Made by a program: the position numbers and the translations under genes. A stretch of 64,000 bases of DNA from Paenibacillus curdlanolyticus YK9 (lineage in GTDB: Bacteria; Bacillota; Bacilli; Paenibacillales; Paenibacillaceae), in contig NZ_AEDD01000002.1 in assembly GCF_000179615.1 (NCBI RefSeq), forward strand, positions 483,497 to 547,496, read 5' to 3'. Below the pieces are notes generated by a model, which saw only the letters and a program-made list of their open reading frames with translations, searched no databases and had not been told where the DNA came from. Of this stretch, positions 7,471-16,645 are shown piece by piece; the stretch's first letter is position 1; every line of letters begins with the position of its first letter.

Positions 7471-7824
7471 TTACTCGATGTTATCCAAATTGCTAATAAC
7501 GAAACCGAAAATAACGACAAATAAAATAATATATAGGCCAATGCCGATTGCCGCCAAAATGAGCGATGCTTTGGCATAATTGGCTTTATTCGGATTCGTG
7601 TTGCTGCCAAAGCCCCAGACGAATAGCATGATGATGTTCACGATCGGAATCATGAGAATGAAATTGGTTAACAGCCAGTTTTTGACCGTCATCACTTCAG
7701 CAACGTTCGGCTGGTTGCCATAATTGCCGTTATTGCCATTGTAATATGGCCCGTTATTATTACTGTTGTTGCTGCCATTTCCATAGAATTGCGGCTGTTG
7801 ATTGTAGTTACCGTTCTCGTTCAT
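7471..7824 (-). CDS. Small Asn/Gly-rich membrane protein
   Basis: 117 aa. Residues 1-40 are low complexity, rich in Asn, Gly, Tyr and Gln (NGSNNSNNNGPYYNGNNGNY). Two hydrophobic helices follow, about residues 49-70 (NWLLTNFILMIPIVNIIMLFVWGF) and 85-112. Small proteins with a disordered Asn/Gly head and two helices are common in Paenibacillaceae and lack an assigned role. ATG at 7824 with GGGGGC upstream. Both ends are flanked by non-coding sequence, so it is probably monocistronic. Confidence 0.75.
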   Translation of the reverse strand: MNENGNYNQQPQFYGNGSNNSNNNGPYYNGNNGNYGNQPNVAEVMTVKNWLLTNFILMIPIVNIIMLFVWGFGSNTNPNKANYAKASLILAAIGIGLYIILFVVIFGFVISNLDNIE

Positions 7825-7920
7825 TCGTAATGCCCCCTGTATGTAGTTGGATAATCGAATATCCCTTTATAGTATAAATATTATTTTCCAATAAATCCAT
7901 AATAATATGTTCATAGCAAC

Positions 7921-7950
7921 AAAAAACTTCCGCGCAAGCAACCACGGAAG
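7921..7950 (-). terminator. Terminator of the YhcN-like gene
   Basis: CTTCCG (7927-7932) pairs with CGGAAG (7945-7950); on the minus strand six T follow the stem. It lies 30 bp after the stop codon at 7980. Confidence 0.75.
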
Positions 7951-7979
7951 CTCTTTGTCCTCGCCTTCAAGTGCACGCC

Positions 7980-8684
7980 TTATTTCCCAGCCAACTCCAA
8001 TAACGTTCGAATCCCCTTCGCGATTTCTTTAGGAGAAGCGCCATCTGACGTGTCGCGATGAAGCTTGCTAATCACCTTGACTGCTTCGGATGATTCGACA
8101 GTCAGCACCTTTGTTTTCACGCCAAGAATCGTTTGGATGGCTGACGATGCTTGCGCCATATTGGTGGCGGATGCTTGCTGAAGGGACGATTCACCGACGG
8201 AATCGACTCGGCTATTGCGTTCGTTCCCCTGCCCTACGCCGCCGCTTAATACTTTCTGTTGGAGCGGATCGTAGCGGGAGGCCGAGGAAACCGATTTGTC
8301 CGAAGCTACGATGACAAGATCATCTACGACGAACACTTTGACACCCTGAATGCCTTCCCCGCTTAACCGCGATTCCAGATGAGATGAGAATCCGCCGCTG
8401 TGCAGCCCCGAGCTGCCAATTCTGCTGTACACATTCGTGCCTAACCCGTAGGTTGTATGCCCGATACTGTTCGTTGTCAGCTGCTTCTCTCGGTCAGCGC
8501 TTGGTATGAGATAAGAATCATGCTGCTGCATTTGGATCGGGTGCAAATGGTCGGGGCTCGTTGATTTCGTCGTTAATCGTGGAAGCTCCTCTTGCTTATA
8601 GTGCGCCCCGCAGCCTGTCAAAACGACTGCAGCCGTTAATCCCGCCAATGCTGCTTTGGCAGCGAATCTGAACCGATGTGTCAC
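7980..8684 (-). CDS. YhcN/YlaJ family sporulation lipoprotein
   Basis: 234 aa from GTG at 8684. GGAGGA (8691-8696) abuts the ATG at 8690 with no spacing but is 6 nt from the GTG, so the GTG is preferred. The N-terminus is a lipoprotein signal (basic THRFRF, hydrophobic core, lipobox VLTGC with C25). The conserved region IQGVKVFVVDDLVIVASD (about residues 105-125) followed by a C-terminal domain (TKVLTVESSEAVKVISKLH) matches YhcN/YlaJ proteins of the inner spore membrane. The family is linked to spore outgrowth; the exact role here is unknown. Confidence 0.85.
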   Translation of the reverse strand: MTHRFRFAAKAALAGLTAAVVLTGCGAHYKQEELPRLTTKSTSPDHLHPIQMQQHDSYLIPSADREKQLTTNSIGHTTYGLGTNVYSRIGSSGLHSGGFSSHLESRLSGEGIQGVKVFVVDDLVIVASDKSVSSASRYDPLQQKVLSGGVGQGNERNSRVDSVGESSLQQASATNMAQASSAIQTILGVKTKVLTVESSEAVKVISKLHRDTSDGASPKEIAKGIRTLLELAGK

Positions 8685-8814
8685 GCTCATTCCTCCGATC
8701 AATCATGTACAGAATGTAGGTCTTCCTCTAGGGTGGCACCGCATACCGGAATGTATAAATGAAACACCGTGGAAAATACTATCACGGAATACGAATTACT
8801 GGAGGTGGACTGTG

Positions 8815-9597
8815 ATGCGAGACAATAATGGAAAGCGCCCACCAGCGGTTGTAAAAGAGCCCTCCCGGCGCCAATTCCTCGTTAATTCCGGGTTTGCGCT
8901 CGGTGGCGTCGTCGTCGGCGGCGCGATTGGCGCGCTCGTCGGGCGCAAGGACACGAATGAAACGGAGAAAACGCCCGTAACCGACAATACGGAGACGAAA
9001 CCGGCCGCTCCAGCCAATTTTAACCGGGCACTTATGTTTTTCACACCAGAGCAATTCGCGATCGTGAATGCAGCAACGGAACGAATTTTCCCAGCCGATG
9101 AGAATGGCGCAGGAGCAAGCGCGCTAGGCGTTGCCTTCTTTATCGATCACCAGCTTGCTGGCGATTATGGCTTTAACTCCCGCGAATATATGTCCCCTCC
9201 TTTCTTCCAAGGGGAGAAAGTACAGGGTTACCAAGGCCGGTTAAAACGCCGCGAAATTTATGAAATCGGCATCCGGGAGCTGAACAATTACAGCCAGACG
9301 AAGCTGCAAAAGAAATTCGTTGAGCTAACGCCCGAAGAGCAGGACACGGTATTGAAAGCGTTCGAGGCCGATGAGCCGCAAATTACGACCATTTCGCCGA
9401 GCGGCTTCTTCCGCATGCTGCGTGCGAATACGCTGGAAGGCGCATATAGCGATCCGTTATATGGCGGCAATGCGAACATGGAAGGCTGGCGCATGCGCAA
9501 CTATCCGGGCAATCAGATGAGCTATGCCGCGATCATCGAGAAACCGTTCGTCGCGATGGAGCCCGTGAGCTTGCAAGAGCATATGTCATCTCATTAA
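8815..9597 (+). CDS. Gluconate 2-dehydrogenase subunit 3 family protein (Tat substrate)
   Basis: 260 aa from ATG at 8815, six bases after GGAGGTGG. A twin-arginine signal is visible: SRRQFL (residues 17-22) and then the hydrophobic stretch FALGGVVVGGAIGALVG. The mature part matches the small subunit of membrane-bound FAD dehydrogenases: FFTPEQFAIVNAATERIFPAD, then GYQGRLKRREIYEIGIRELN and a C-terminal MRNYPGNQMSYA. In this family subunit 3 carries the flavoprotein across the membrane in folded form. The next gene, 22 bp downstream, encodes the flavoprotein, and tatAC lie just beyond. Confidence 0.92.
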   Translation: MRDNNGKRPPAVVKEPSRRQFLVNSGFALGGVVVGGAIGALVGRKDTNETEKTPVTDNTETKPAAPANFNRALMFFTPEQFAIVNAATERIFPADENGAGASALGVAFFIDHQLAGDYGFNSREYMSPPFFQGEKVQGYQGRLKRREIYEIGIRELNNYSQTKLQKKFVELTPEEQDTVLKAFEADEPQITTISPSGFFRMLRANTLEGAYSDPLYGGNANMEGWRMRNYPGNQMSYAAIIEKPFVAMEPVSLQEHMSSH

Positions 9598-9619
9598 TCG
9601 AAGGAGGCAGGCAGATTCG

Positions 9620-11335
9620 ATGGCCAAAACATTGCCAAAAACAGATGTCGTTATCGTTGGCGTCGGCTGGGCGGGCGGCATCATTGCCGCAGAGTTGACC
9701 AAAGGCGGCTTGAACGTCGTCGGCCTTGAGAGAGGCCGCGAGCGAAAAACTGAAGATTACTATATGGTTCATGACGAGCTCCGCTACGGCTCTCGCTATG
9801 ATTTAATGCAAGACTTGTCCAAAGAAACGATCACGTTTCGCAGTACCGAGAAGATCCGGGCGCTTCCGATGCGGCAATACGGCTCCTTCCTGCTTGGCGA
9901 GGGCCTCGGCGGCTCCGGCGTTCATTGGAATGGCCAGACGTTTCGGTTTCTCCCGTACGATTTTGAAATCCGCAGCAAAACGATTGAACGGTATGGCAAA
10001 AACAAAATACCGGCCGACATGTCCATTCAAGATTGGGGCATTACGTATGATCAGCTAGAACCGTACTACGATAAATTCGAGAAGACGGCCGGCATTTCAG
10101 GCGAGACGAATCCGCTGGGCGGCAAACGTTCGGCAGACTATCCAACGCCGCCAATGCTCAAGACGCCAGCGATTACCAAATTTATTGATGCTGCCAGCAA
10201 GCTTAACCTTCATCCGTATATGATGCCTTCAGCGAATCTATCGCAAACGTATACGAACCCCGATGGCGTCAGCCGCGCGGCTTGCCAATATTGCGGCTAT
10301 TGCGAACGCTTCGGCTGCGAGTACGGCGCCAAAGCCGACCCGGTCGTGACGGTCATCCCTGTCGCCAATAAAACCGGCAAATTCGAAATCCGGACGCACT
10401 CGAATGTGCGGCGCATTTTACATAAGGGCGGCAAAGCAACAGGCGTTCTTTACACAGACGTCACGACTGGCGAAGAGATCGAACAGCCTGCCGACATCGT
10501 CGTCGTCACGAGCTACGTGTTCAACAATGTGCGGCTCCTTCTGCAATCGGGCATCGGCAAGCCGTATAACCCGGCTACAGGAACCGGCGTAATCGGCAAA
10601 AACTACGCGTACCAGGTTATTAAAGGGAATGCGGCAGGCTTCTTCGAGGAAGAGCAGTTCAACAACTTCGCGGGTGCGGGATCGCTCGGCGTTAATCTAG
10701 ACGATTACAACGGCGACAATTTTGACCATTCCGATCTCAAATTTATTCATGGCGGCTCGATCTCGTTGTCCCAAACCGGCCAACGTCCGATCGCCAACAA
10801 TCCCGTTCCGCCGGATTCGCCGTCGTGGGGCTCCGATTTCAAGAAAAACTCGCTAAAATATGCAAACCGCGTACTTGCTGTCGGCGGGCAAGGCTCGTCC
10901 ATGTCGTTTAAGCATCATTTTCTCGATTTGGACCCGACGTTCAAGGATGCGTTCGGCGATCCGCTCATCCGGATCACCTTCGATTTTGAGGAGCAGGATC
11001 GTCAGCTCGCTGTATTTCTAGCGAATAAAAGCGCCGAAATCGTGAAACAAATGGGCGCGAAGACGATTAACCAGCTGAAGGAGCTCGGCCCGTACGAGAT
11101 TACAACGTATCAGTCGACGCACAATACAGGCGGTGTTATCATTGGCGCCTCACCCGATACGTCCGCTGTTAACTCGTATTGCCAGATGTGGGACATGGAT
11201 AATGTTTTCGTCGTTGGCGCAAGCGCATTCCCGCATAACTCCGGGTACAACCCGACCGGAACGGTCGGCGCGCTGGCTTATCGCACGGCGGAAGGCATTA
11301 TGACCTACCGAAACAAAGGCGGATTGCTTGTGTAA
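9620..11335 (+). CDS. GMC family FAD-dependent dehydrogenase, large subunit
   Basis: 571 aa, catalytic flavoprotein of the gluconate/2-keto-gluconate/glucose dehydrogenase type. FAD-binding GVGWAGG is near residue 14 with ERGRER closing the Rossmann unit; LGEGLGGSGVHWNGQ is the GMC signature (about residue 95); CQYCGYCERFGC (about residues 220-235) is a four-cysteine cluster that may bind iron-sulfur, as in related dehydrogenases; HNSGYNPTGT (H539, N544) holds the catalytic His/Asn pair. No signal of its own, so it should be exported with subunit 3. Electrons probably pass to a cytochrome c. The sugar or polyol substrate is not determined by sequence. Confidence 0.92.
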   Translation: MAKTLPKTDVVIVGVGWAGGIIAAELTKGGLNVVGLERGRERKTEDYYMVHDELRYGSRYDLMQDLSKETITFRSTEKIRALPMRQYGSFLLGEGLGGSGVHWNGQTFRFLPYDFEIRSKTIERYGKNKIPADMSIQDWGITYDQLEPYYDKFEKTAGISGETNPLGGKRSADYPTPPMLKTPAITKFIDAASKLNLHPYMMPSANLSQTYTNPDGVSRAACQYCGYCERFGCEYGAKADPVVTVIPVANKTGKFEIRTHSNVRRILHKGGKATGVLYTDVTTGEEIEQPADIVVVTSYVFNNVRLLLQSGIGKPYNPATGTGVIGKNYAYQVIKGNAAGFFEEEQFNNFAGAGSLGVNLDDYNGDNFDHSDLKFIHGGSISLSQTGQRPIANNPVPPDSPSWGSDFKKNSLKYANRVLAVGGQGSSMSFKHHFLDLDPTFKDAFGDPLIRITFDFEEQDRQLAVFLANKSAEIVKQMGAKTINQLKELGPYEITTYQSTHNTGGVIIGASPDTSAVNSYCQMWDMDNVFVVGASAFPHNSGYNPTGTVGALAYRTAEGIMTYRNKGGLLV

Positions 11336-11337
11336 CG

Positions 11338-11397
11338 AAAAAGAGATTCCCCTCCCAACCGCGAGCAATCGGTTGAGCGGCGAATCTCTTTTTTTTG
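11338..11397. terminator. Terminator after the GMC gene
   Basis: AAAAAGAGATTC (11338-11349) pairs with GAATCTCTTTTTTTT (11382-11396), with an inner stem AACCG/CGGTT. T runs on both sides allow use by the convergent tatA gene. Confidence 0.93.
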
Positions 11398-11408
11398 CGC
11401 GTAAGCGG

Positions 11409-11603
11409 CTAAGGCAGCAGCTTCGAATCTTCCTTCTTGACGTCAATCACGTCATCATCGGCAATTCCTTTAGTCGAATTGCGGAACTCACGCAGCGTAT
11501 CGCCGAAGGCGCGGCCAAGCTGCGGAAGCTTCGCTGGCCCGAAGACGATTAAAGCGATGGCAAATATAATAATTAACCCGGATACGCCAATATTGTTGAA
11601 CAT
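11409..11603 (-). CDS. tatA: Sec-independent protein translocase TatA
   Basis: 64 aa, full length for a minimal TatA. One N-terminal membrane helix (residues 7-22, [16 protein letters not shown]), the FGP hinge, then the amphipathic helix [19 protein letters not shown] and an acidic tail. TatA multimers form the pore or weakened membrane patch for folded proteins. It follows tatC by 29 bp on the same strand. The twin-arginine protein encoded at 8815 next door is the obvious client. Confidence 0.95.
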   Translation of the reverse strand: MFNNIGVSGLIIIFAIALIVFGPAKLPQLGRAFGDTLREFRNSTKGIADDDVIDVKKEDSKLLP

Positions 11604-11632
11604 GTGAGTTGTCCTTCCTTCCTGCGAAACGA

Positions 11633-12382
11633 TTATTGTGGACTTGGCATGAGCGATTGTCTGCGTTTGCCGTAAGCGCGTGACGAGACGAATACGCCGG
11701 ACTCATACAACAAAAGAAGCGGAATCGTCACCGACAAATGCGACACAAAATCAGGCGGCGAAATACAGGAGCCTACGACTGCTAATGCAACATAAGCGTA
11801 TTTGCGAGACGTTCGAAGCTTCTCTGGCGTCAGCAGGCCGATTCGTGTCATAAACAAGATCACTAATGGCATCTCAAACGCAATGCCGAGCGGGAAAATC
11901 ACATTAAACATAAACCCGAAATATTTGTCGATCCCGTACGTCTCCACCGCTCCAACGCTTACATTCATGCGCTGCATGAACCGCAGCATCATCGGAAATA
12001 CGACGAAATAGCTAAACGAGATGCCGCCCACAAACAGCGCGAAGGACGCCGGGATGTACGAAAGCGTGCCTTTCGCTTCCGTTTCCGTCAGCCCGGGCCG
12101 CGCGAATGCCCAAGCTTGGTAAAGAACAAGCGGCAGCGTGAGAATGACAGCGAACAGGAATGCGCAGCGCAAGTACACGAACAATCCATCCGTGAACGAG
12201 AAGACGTTCCATTCCACGCCTCTTGCCGCTGGCTGGGCTTTCAAATACCGTAGAAGGCTTGGAGACAAATATAAGCCGACGCACAGCGTCACCACGAACA
12301 CGCTAAAGGTGACAATTAATCTGCGCCTAAGTTCCGTCAAATGCTTGATTAAATCCTCTTGCCGGCGGTCGTGATCGGACAT
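11633..12382 (-). CDS. tatC: Sec-independent protein translocase TatC
   Basis: 249 aa from ATG at 12382, behind GGGAGG; an upstream in-frame ATG has no ribosome site. Six hydrophobic helices. The N-terminal [12 protein letters not shown] is the conserved cytoplasmic segment that recognises the twin-arginine motif; RPGLTETE in the first cytoplasmic loop and [20 protein letters not shown] are further hallmarks. It forms the receptor of a minimal two-component Tat system with TatA. The gene order tatC-tatA is reversed from the common tatA-tatC order. Confidence 0.95.
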   Translation of the reverse strand: MSDHDRRQEDLIKHLTELRRRLIVTFSVFVVTLCVGLYLSPSLLRYLKAQPAARGVEWNVFSFTDGLFVYLRCAFLFAVILTLPLVLYQAWAFARPGLTETEAKGTLSYIPASFALFVGGISFSYFVVFPMMLRFMQRMNVSVGAVETYGIDKYFGFMFNVIFPLGIAFEMPLVILFMTRIGLLTPEKLRTSRKYAYVALAVVGSCISPPDFVSHLSVTIPLLLLYESGVFVSSRAYGKRRQSLMPSPQ

Positions 12383-12568
12383 GTCCTCCCTCTCCTGCTC
12401 TTGCTGGAATACCGGCATATTGCCAGTTGAGTATAGGATATCCAGCAGTATCGCTGTTATGCGTGATCACATGGAATCGCCCGAATAAGGAATGTTTTTC
12501 AGGACAACCTACGGAAGAATGACATCCATTCAAGCCATTCCATGGGCTTACCTCTAGGAGGGTCGAAT

Positions 12569-12928
12569 ATGACGATGAAAAAGATGGCGATCGCCGCCCT
12601 CGTGCTGCTGATGATCGCCGTTGTTGCCGCATGCGGCAAAAGCGACAAGGATGAGACGCCCAGCACGCCGGATACGACGCAAACCGAGGGCGGCGAAACG
12701 ACCGCAGCCGACGCCGAGAAGGTGTATCAAGCCAATTGCATCGGCTGCCATGCGACGGACCTAGCCGGCGGCGTAGGGCCCAACCTGCAGAAGGTTGGCG
12801 GCAAGCTGTCGCAGGATGAGATCAAAACGACGATCACGAACGGTCGCGGCGGCATGCCATCGTTTAAGGATAAGCTGTCCGATGCGGAGATTACGGCACT
12901 TAGCAGTTGGCTTGCTGGGCATAAGTAA
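12569..12928 (+). CDS. Lipoprotein cytochrome c, c551/CccB-like
   Basis: 119 aa from ATG at 12569, six bases after AGGAGGG. Lipoprotein signal with lipobox VVAAC (C22), a Thr/Glu-rich linker (residues 25-48), then a small class I cytochrome c: heme-binding CIGCH at 57-61, GPNLQKVGGK, axial methionine M96 in GGMPSF and C-terminal ALSSWLAGHK. It is anchored to the outer face of the membrane and carries electrons. Its position beside the GMC dehydrogenase and tat genes suggests it accepts electrons from that enzyme. Confidence 0.92.
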   Translation: MTMKKMAIAALVLLMIAVVAACGKSDKDETPSTPDTTQTEGGETTAADAEKVYQANCIGCHATDLAGGVGPNLQKVGGKLSQDEIKTTITNGRGGMPSFKDKLSDAEITALSSWLAGHK

Positions 12929-12940
12929 ATAGGCGATAAA

Positions 12941-12982
12941 AAAACGGCGATGCAGAAATAAAATTCTGCATCGCCGTTTTTA
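12941..12982. terminator. Bidirectional terminator
   Basis: AAAACGGCGATGCAGAA (12941-12957) pairs perfectly with 12964-12980 around a 6-nt loop. It ends the cytochrome gene and, from the other side, the M24 peptidase gene, whose stop codon at 12980 lies within the stem base. Confidence 0.95.
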
Positions 12983-14071
12983 ACCAATTACAGTGAGCGC
13001 CTTCGGGAATGTCGTCAGCGATTCCGGACCATTCGCCGTAACCAGAACATCATCCTCGATTCGCACCCCGCCTATGCCAGGCAAATAAATGCCCGGCTCC
13101 ACGGTTACGACCATCCCCTCGCGCAGCAAATCCTCATTCGCGCCATGCAAAGATGGATACTCGTGAATATCCAAACCTATCCCATGCCCCAGCCGATGGG
13201 TGAAGAGCTCGCCATAGCCTTGGCCCTCAATATGCCGCCTTGCGGCTCGATCCGCGGAAGACATCGCTTTGCCCGGCAGCAGCGCTTCGATCCCGATCCG
13301 GTTCGCTTCGAGCACAGTATCATAAATTCGCTTGAGCTCTTCGGAAATATCGCCCACAGCGAACGTTCGCGTAATATCCGACACGTAACCTTCTGCATAA
13401 ACACCCATATCAAACAGCAACAGCTCGCCTGCTTGAACTTGCCGAAGTCCCGGCGATCCATGCGGCAATGCCGACTTCTCGCCCGCTAATACGGTAGTGT
13501 CGAATGACGGGCCTTCCGCCCCCAGCTTTCTCATCCGGTAGTCGATATCCGCAGCAAGCTCCAGCTCCGTCACGCCGGGCTTCACAAGCGGCAGCGTATC
13601 GGCAAGCACCTGCTCAATCAGCTTGACCGCATGACGAATTCGGTCGATTTCGTCTTCACTTTTGACTGCGCGCATGGCCGTCAAGAACGCATCCATTCCG
13701 GTCAAATTCGCCGAAGGCAGCGCGGCGAGCAGCCGCTCATATCGCGTGACGGTCATGCTCTCCTTCTCAATCGCGACTAGCCCGCTCGCGTGCGCCCCAA
13801 TCACAGAAGCCAATACCGCATACGCATCATCCGTATCGCGATGCGAATGAATCGCATCAACCGCTTGCGCGGCTTCCGCGCCCGCGCGATCAAGCTCTGG
13901 CACAAGCAGCGCTGTCCGCCCGCTGGAGGTTACGATCAACGCCAGCAGCCGTTCGTGCGGTTCGCAGCGGAAGCCGCTTAGATAATAGACATGCTTCGGA
14001 TTCGTTACGAGCGCAGCCTGCCAGCCTTGCTTCTCCGCCTCTTCCATCAGCCGCTTCAAACGAGCGTTCAT
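12980..14071 (-). CDS. M24 family Xaa-Pro dipeptidase/aminopeptidase
   Basis: 363 aa, the usual length. The N-terminal creatinase-like domain covers residues 1-130; the pita-bread catalytic domain follows. All five metal ligands are present: D221 (LFDMG), D232 (SDITRTF), H296 (GHGIG), E325 (VEPGIY) and E339 (VRIED), so it should be active with two Mn or Co ions on peptides with Pro at P1'. No signal peptide; cytoplasmic peptide turnover. The ATG overlaps the stop of the M42 gene as ATGA, giving a two-gene peptidase operon. Confidence 0.93.
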   Translation of the reverse strand: MNARLKRLMEEAEKQGWQAALVTNPKHVYYLSGFRCEPHERLLALIVTSSGRTALLVPELDRAGAEAAQAVDAIHSHRDTDDAYAVLASVIGAHASGLVAIEKESMTVTRYERLLAALPSANLTGMDAFLTAMRAVKSEDEIDRIRHAVKLIEQVLADTLPLVKPGVTELELAADIDYRMRKLGAEGPSFDTTVLAGEKSALPHGSPGLRQVQAGELLLFDMGVYAEGYVSDITRTFAVGDISEELKRIYDTVLEANRIGIEALLPGKAMSSADRAARRHIEGQGYGELFTHRLGHGIGLDIHEYPSLHGANEDLLREGMVVTVEPGIYLPGIGGVRIEDDVLVTANGPESLTTFPKALTVIG

Positions 14072-15126
14072 TCAATCACCTCCACAATATAAGCGAGCAG
14101 CAGCGCTGCCGTACTGACGATCGCATCGGCATGCGTCCGCTCCATGCCATGCGAGGCATGGACGCCCGGACCGACAAGAGCAGCTCGAATATTGCTGCCG
14201 CCACGCAGCGCTGCGGAGGCATCCGAGCCGTAGAAGGGATAGATGTCGACGGCGAAAGGGATCGATTCCCGCTTCGCCAAGTCGATCAGCTTCGTCGTCA
14301 TCCCATAATCATAAGGGCCGGAGGAGTCTTTGGCGCAGATCGATACGTCATGCTCCGTCGTGGACAAATCATCGCCGATCGCACCCATGTCAACGGCGAT
14401 CAGCTCCGTAATATCAGCCGGAACAAACGCGTTGCCATGACCGACCTCCTCATACGTTGAGATGATCATATGAACTGTTCGCTCTGGTGTACGCCGTTCT
14501 CGCTTCAGCCATTCGAGCATGCCGAACAACGCTGCCACGCTTGCTTTGTCGTCCAGATGCCGTGATTTGACCCAGCCATTCGGAAACATGCGGACGCGCG
14601 GATCCCACGAAATAAAATCGCCTGGAGCGATGCCCAGCTTCTCCGTATCCGCTTTGGATTCGACCATCTCATCGATCCGAATATGCATATTCGCTTCGTC
14701 CCGTTTCCACTCGCGAGCATCGGCATAAACATGAACGGAAGGTTTAGTCGACAAAACCGTTCCTTCATATTGACTGCCGTCTCTCGTATGGATTGTACAA
14801 TACTCGCCTTCTACCGTTTGCATCGCATAACCGCCGATTGGAGAGAAACGAATCGAACCGTCTCCTTTAATCGAACGAACCATCGCGCCTAGCGTATCGA
14901 CATGCGCCGTCAGCGCAATGGCCTCTCCGCTCTTTTTGCCAGGTATCGTGATGATGCCATTCCCTTTGGGCGTACGTTCGACGGGATAGCCCAGCCTTCC
15001 CGCCTCCCGTTCAATCAGCCCCATAATCGACATGCAAAATCCGCTTGGGCTTGGCGTCTCCAGCAGCTGCTTCAGCCAATCGAGCATATACATGCGGTCA
15101 AGCTTCGGCGAAAGCATGTTTCCCAT
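14068..15126 (-). CDS. M42 family metallopeptidase (glutamyl aminopeptidase/endoglucanase type)
   Basis: 352 aa, full length. Metal-site segments are in order: TAHVDTLGAM (His, Asp), DDKASVAALFG (bridging Asp), STYEEVGHG (catalytic Glu pair), AVDMGAIGDD (Asp) and VHASHGMERTH (His). These define the dinuclear M42 aminopeptidases that form dodecameric cages in the cytoplasm. ATG at 15126 follows AGGAGG. It is first in the operon with the M24 peptidase, so the two probably complete the breakdown of short peptides together. Confidence 0.92.
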   Translation of the reverse strand: MGNMLSPKLDRMYMLDWLKQLLETPSPSGFCMSIMGLIEREAGRLGYPVERTPKGNGIITIPGKKSGEAIALTAHVDTLGAMVRSIKGDGSIRFSPIGGYAMQTVEGEYCTIHTRDGSQYEGTVLSTKPSVHVYADAREWKRDEANMHIRIDEMVESKADTEKLGIAPGDFISWDPRVRMFPNGWVKSRHLDDKASVAALFGMLEWLKRERRTPERTVHMIISTYEEVGHGNAFVPADITELIAVDMGAIGDDLSTTEHDVSICAKDSSGPYDYGMTTKLIDLAKRESIPFAVDIYPFYGSDASAALRGGSNIRAALVGPGVHASHGMERTHADAIVSTAALLLAYIVEVIE

Positions 15127-15205
15127 CGTTCATTCCTCCTTTCTATTACAGTTAGTGTGGCTTTACATGGCTGGCCGTAATCACCTGACCATTCCGATCC
15201 GGCCG

Positions 15206-16645
15206 TTAGCCCTCTTGTCCTAGGAAGGTTAGATTCTCATCGAGCCAGTTGCCGGTAGGCCAAGCCAGGTTACGCTTCATGGTCACCTCGATGGCCGAGC
15301 CTGTTAATTTGATCGCTACATGGCGATTGAATGGCGTCTGCACTTCATATTGCAGCAAAGAAAGCACGCCCTCGCTCGTCCAGCCAGCTAATCCGGCCAA
15401 GCGATCCATGCCGGATCCTTCATGCGCCCATTCGCCAAATCCATACGTTTGCTGAATGGAATGTCCGTCTTGCTCAATCGTCACTACAAGCTTTCCTTGC
15501 TGCTCCTGCAACGAGATCGATGCCCAGCCTGCCGGATTAGCCGACAAATGGAATGTGCGGCCGTACCACAAACCGTCTGCTGGCGGCTTAATCGATAACA
15601 GCTGCGGCTCGCCGAGCTTCAGCGCCGAGACGCGGGCTTCCAACGCTTGCAGATCGCTTGTTTGCTGAACGATAGGCTGCCCGGAATCCGCTAGAGCCGG
15701 AAGGATATGGTTCCAAATCGCGTTCAGCACCTCCTGCTCCCGCCATTCGGCGCAATTCACTGCAACAAGCGTATTGTGCTGCGGGATGATGACGCATTTT
15801 TGCGTGAAGAGCCCTGCAAAACGGTAAGAGCCGAAGCGGCAGCGCCACAGCTGATAGCCATATCCTGTCGACCAATCTGAATCCTGCTCCGTACCGTTCG
15901 GCACCTGCAGCGCAGCCGACGCTTCGATCCAGCTTTCGTCCAACAGCCTGCGACCTTCCCACATTCCCTTCTGAAGATAGAGAAGCCCCAGCTTGGCTAC
16001 GTCTTCCAGCCGCAAGCAAAGCCCCCAGCCTCCCGCAACGTTTCCTTCCGGAAGCGTCTTCCAGTAGTCGACTTGAATGCCCAGCGGTTCAAAAATACGC
16101 GGCGCCAAATACTGCTCCATCCGCTGGCCCGTTACCTTCTCGACGATAAGGCCCAGCATATGCGTCGCGCCGCTGCTGTATGTAAAATGCTCGCCTGGCG
16201 CGTAATCCAGCGGTTCATGCAGGAACGCTCGGATCCAGTCTCGCCCTTCTTGAATAGCGGCTTCCGTCGGATCGCCGCTGTGCCCGCTTGCCATTGCAAG
16301 CAAATCGCGCACACGCATGGCAAGCAGCCGCTCGGACGGCTGCTCAGGCAGCTCCCCCGGGAAATAGGCAGCGACCTTGTCCTCGACAGTCAATCGACCC
16401 TCTTGTACGGCGAGGCCGACAGCCGTCGACGTAAAGCTTTTTGTAATCGAAAAAATAAGATGAGGGATGTCTGCGCCGTACGGCTCCCACCAGCCCTCTG
16501 CCGCTACTTGACCGTCTCGTACGATCATAAAGCTATGAACTTCTAACGCTTGCTGCTCCAGCTCATCCAAAAACGCATGGATCGATTCACTAGGCAGGCC
16601 TACGCTCTCAGGTGTCGTGCGCGGAAGCGGTTTTAAAATTGGCAT
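15206..16645 (-). CDS. Serine hydrolase, beta-lactamase/PBP-like fold
   Basis: 479 aa from ATG at 16645, nine bases after GGAGG. No signal peptide is visible, so it appears cytoplasmic. The class C beta-lactamase-like domain has S66-I-T-K69 as nucleophile motif and Y156-S-S as second motif. After about residue 320 comes a beta-rich C-terminal domain (LWYGRTFHLSANPAGWASISL) seen in many uncharacterised Firmicute serine hydrolases. Physiological substrate unknown; esterase or D-amino-peptidase activity is more likely than antibiotic hydrolysis. An 11-codon upstream frame with its own GAGGAG site overlaps the start; it may be incidental. Confidence 0.85.
   Translation of the reverse strand: MPILKPLPRTTPESVGLPSESIHAFLDELEQQALEVHSFMIVRDGQVAAEGWWEPYGADIPHLIFSITKSFTSTAVGLAVQEGRLTVEDKVAAYFPGELPEQPSERLLAMRVRDLLAMASGHSGDPTEAAIQEGRDWIRAFLHEPLDYAPGEHFTYSSGATHMLGLIVEKVTGQRMEQYLAPRIFEPLGIQVDYWKTLPEGNVAGGWGLCLRLEDVAKLGLLYLQKGMWEGRRLLDESWIEASAALQVPNGTEQDSDWSTGYGYQLWRCRFGSYRFAGLFTQKCVIIPQHNTLVAVNCAEWREQEVLNAIWNHILPALADSGQPIVQQTSDLQALEARVSALKLGEPQLLSIKPPADGLWYGRTFHLSANPAGWASISLQEQQGKLVVTIEQDGHSIQQTYGFGEWAHEGSGMDRLAGLAGWTSEGVLSLLQYEVQTPFNRHVAIKLTGSAIEVTMKRNLAWPTGNWLDENLTFLGQEG

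Noticed and set aside
7700..7824. Prion-like function of the Asn-rich segment
   Set aside because: Short disordered Asn/Gly heads are common in small Paenibacillus membrane proteins; composition alone does not support it.
8767..8787. CCGTG ... CACGG dyad before the Tat substrate gene as an operator
   Set aside because: Arms are only 5 bp with a 11-bp spacer and no promoter of fair quality could be aligned with it.
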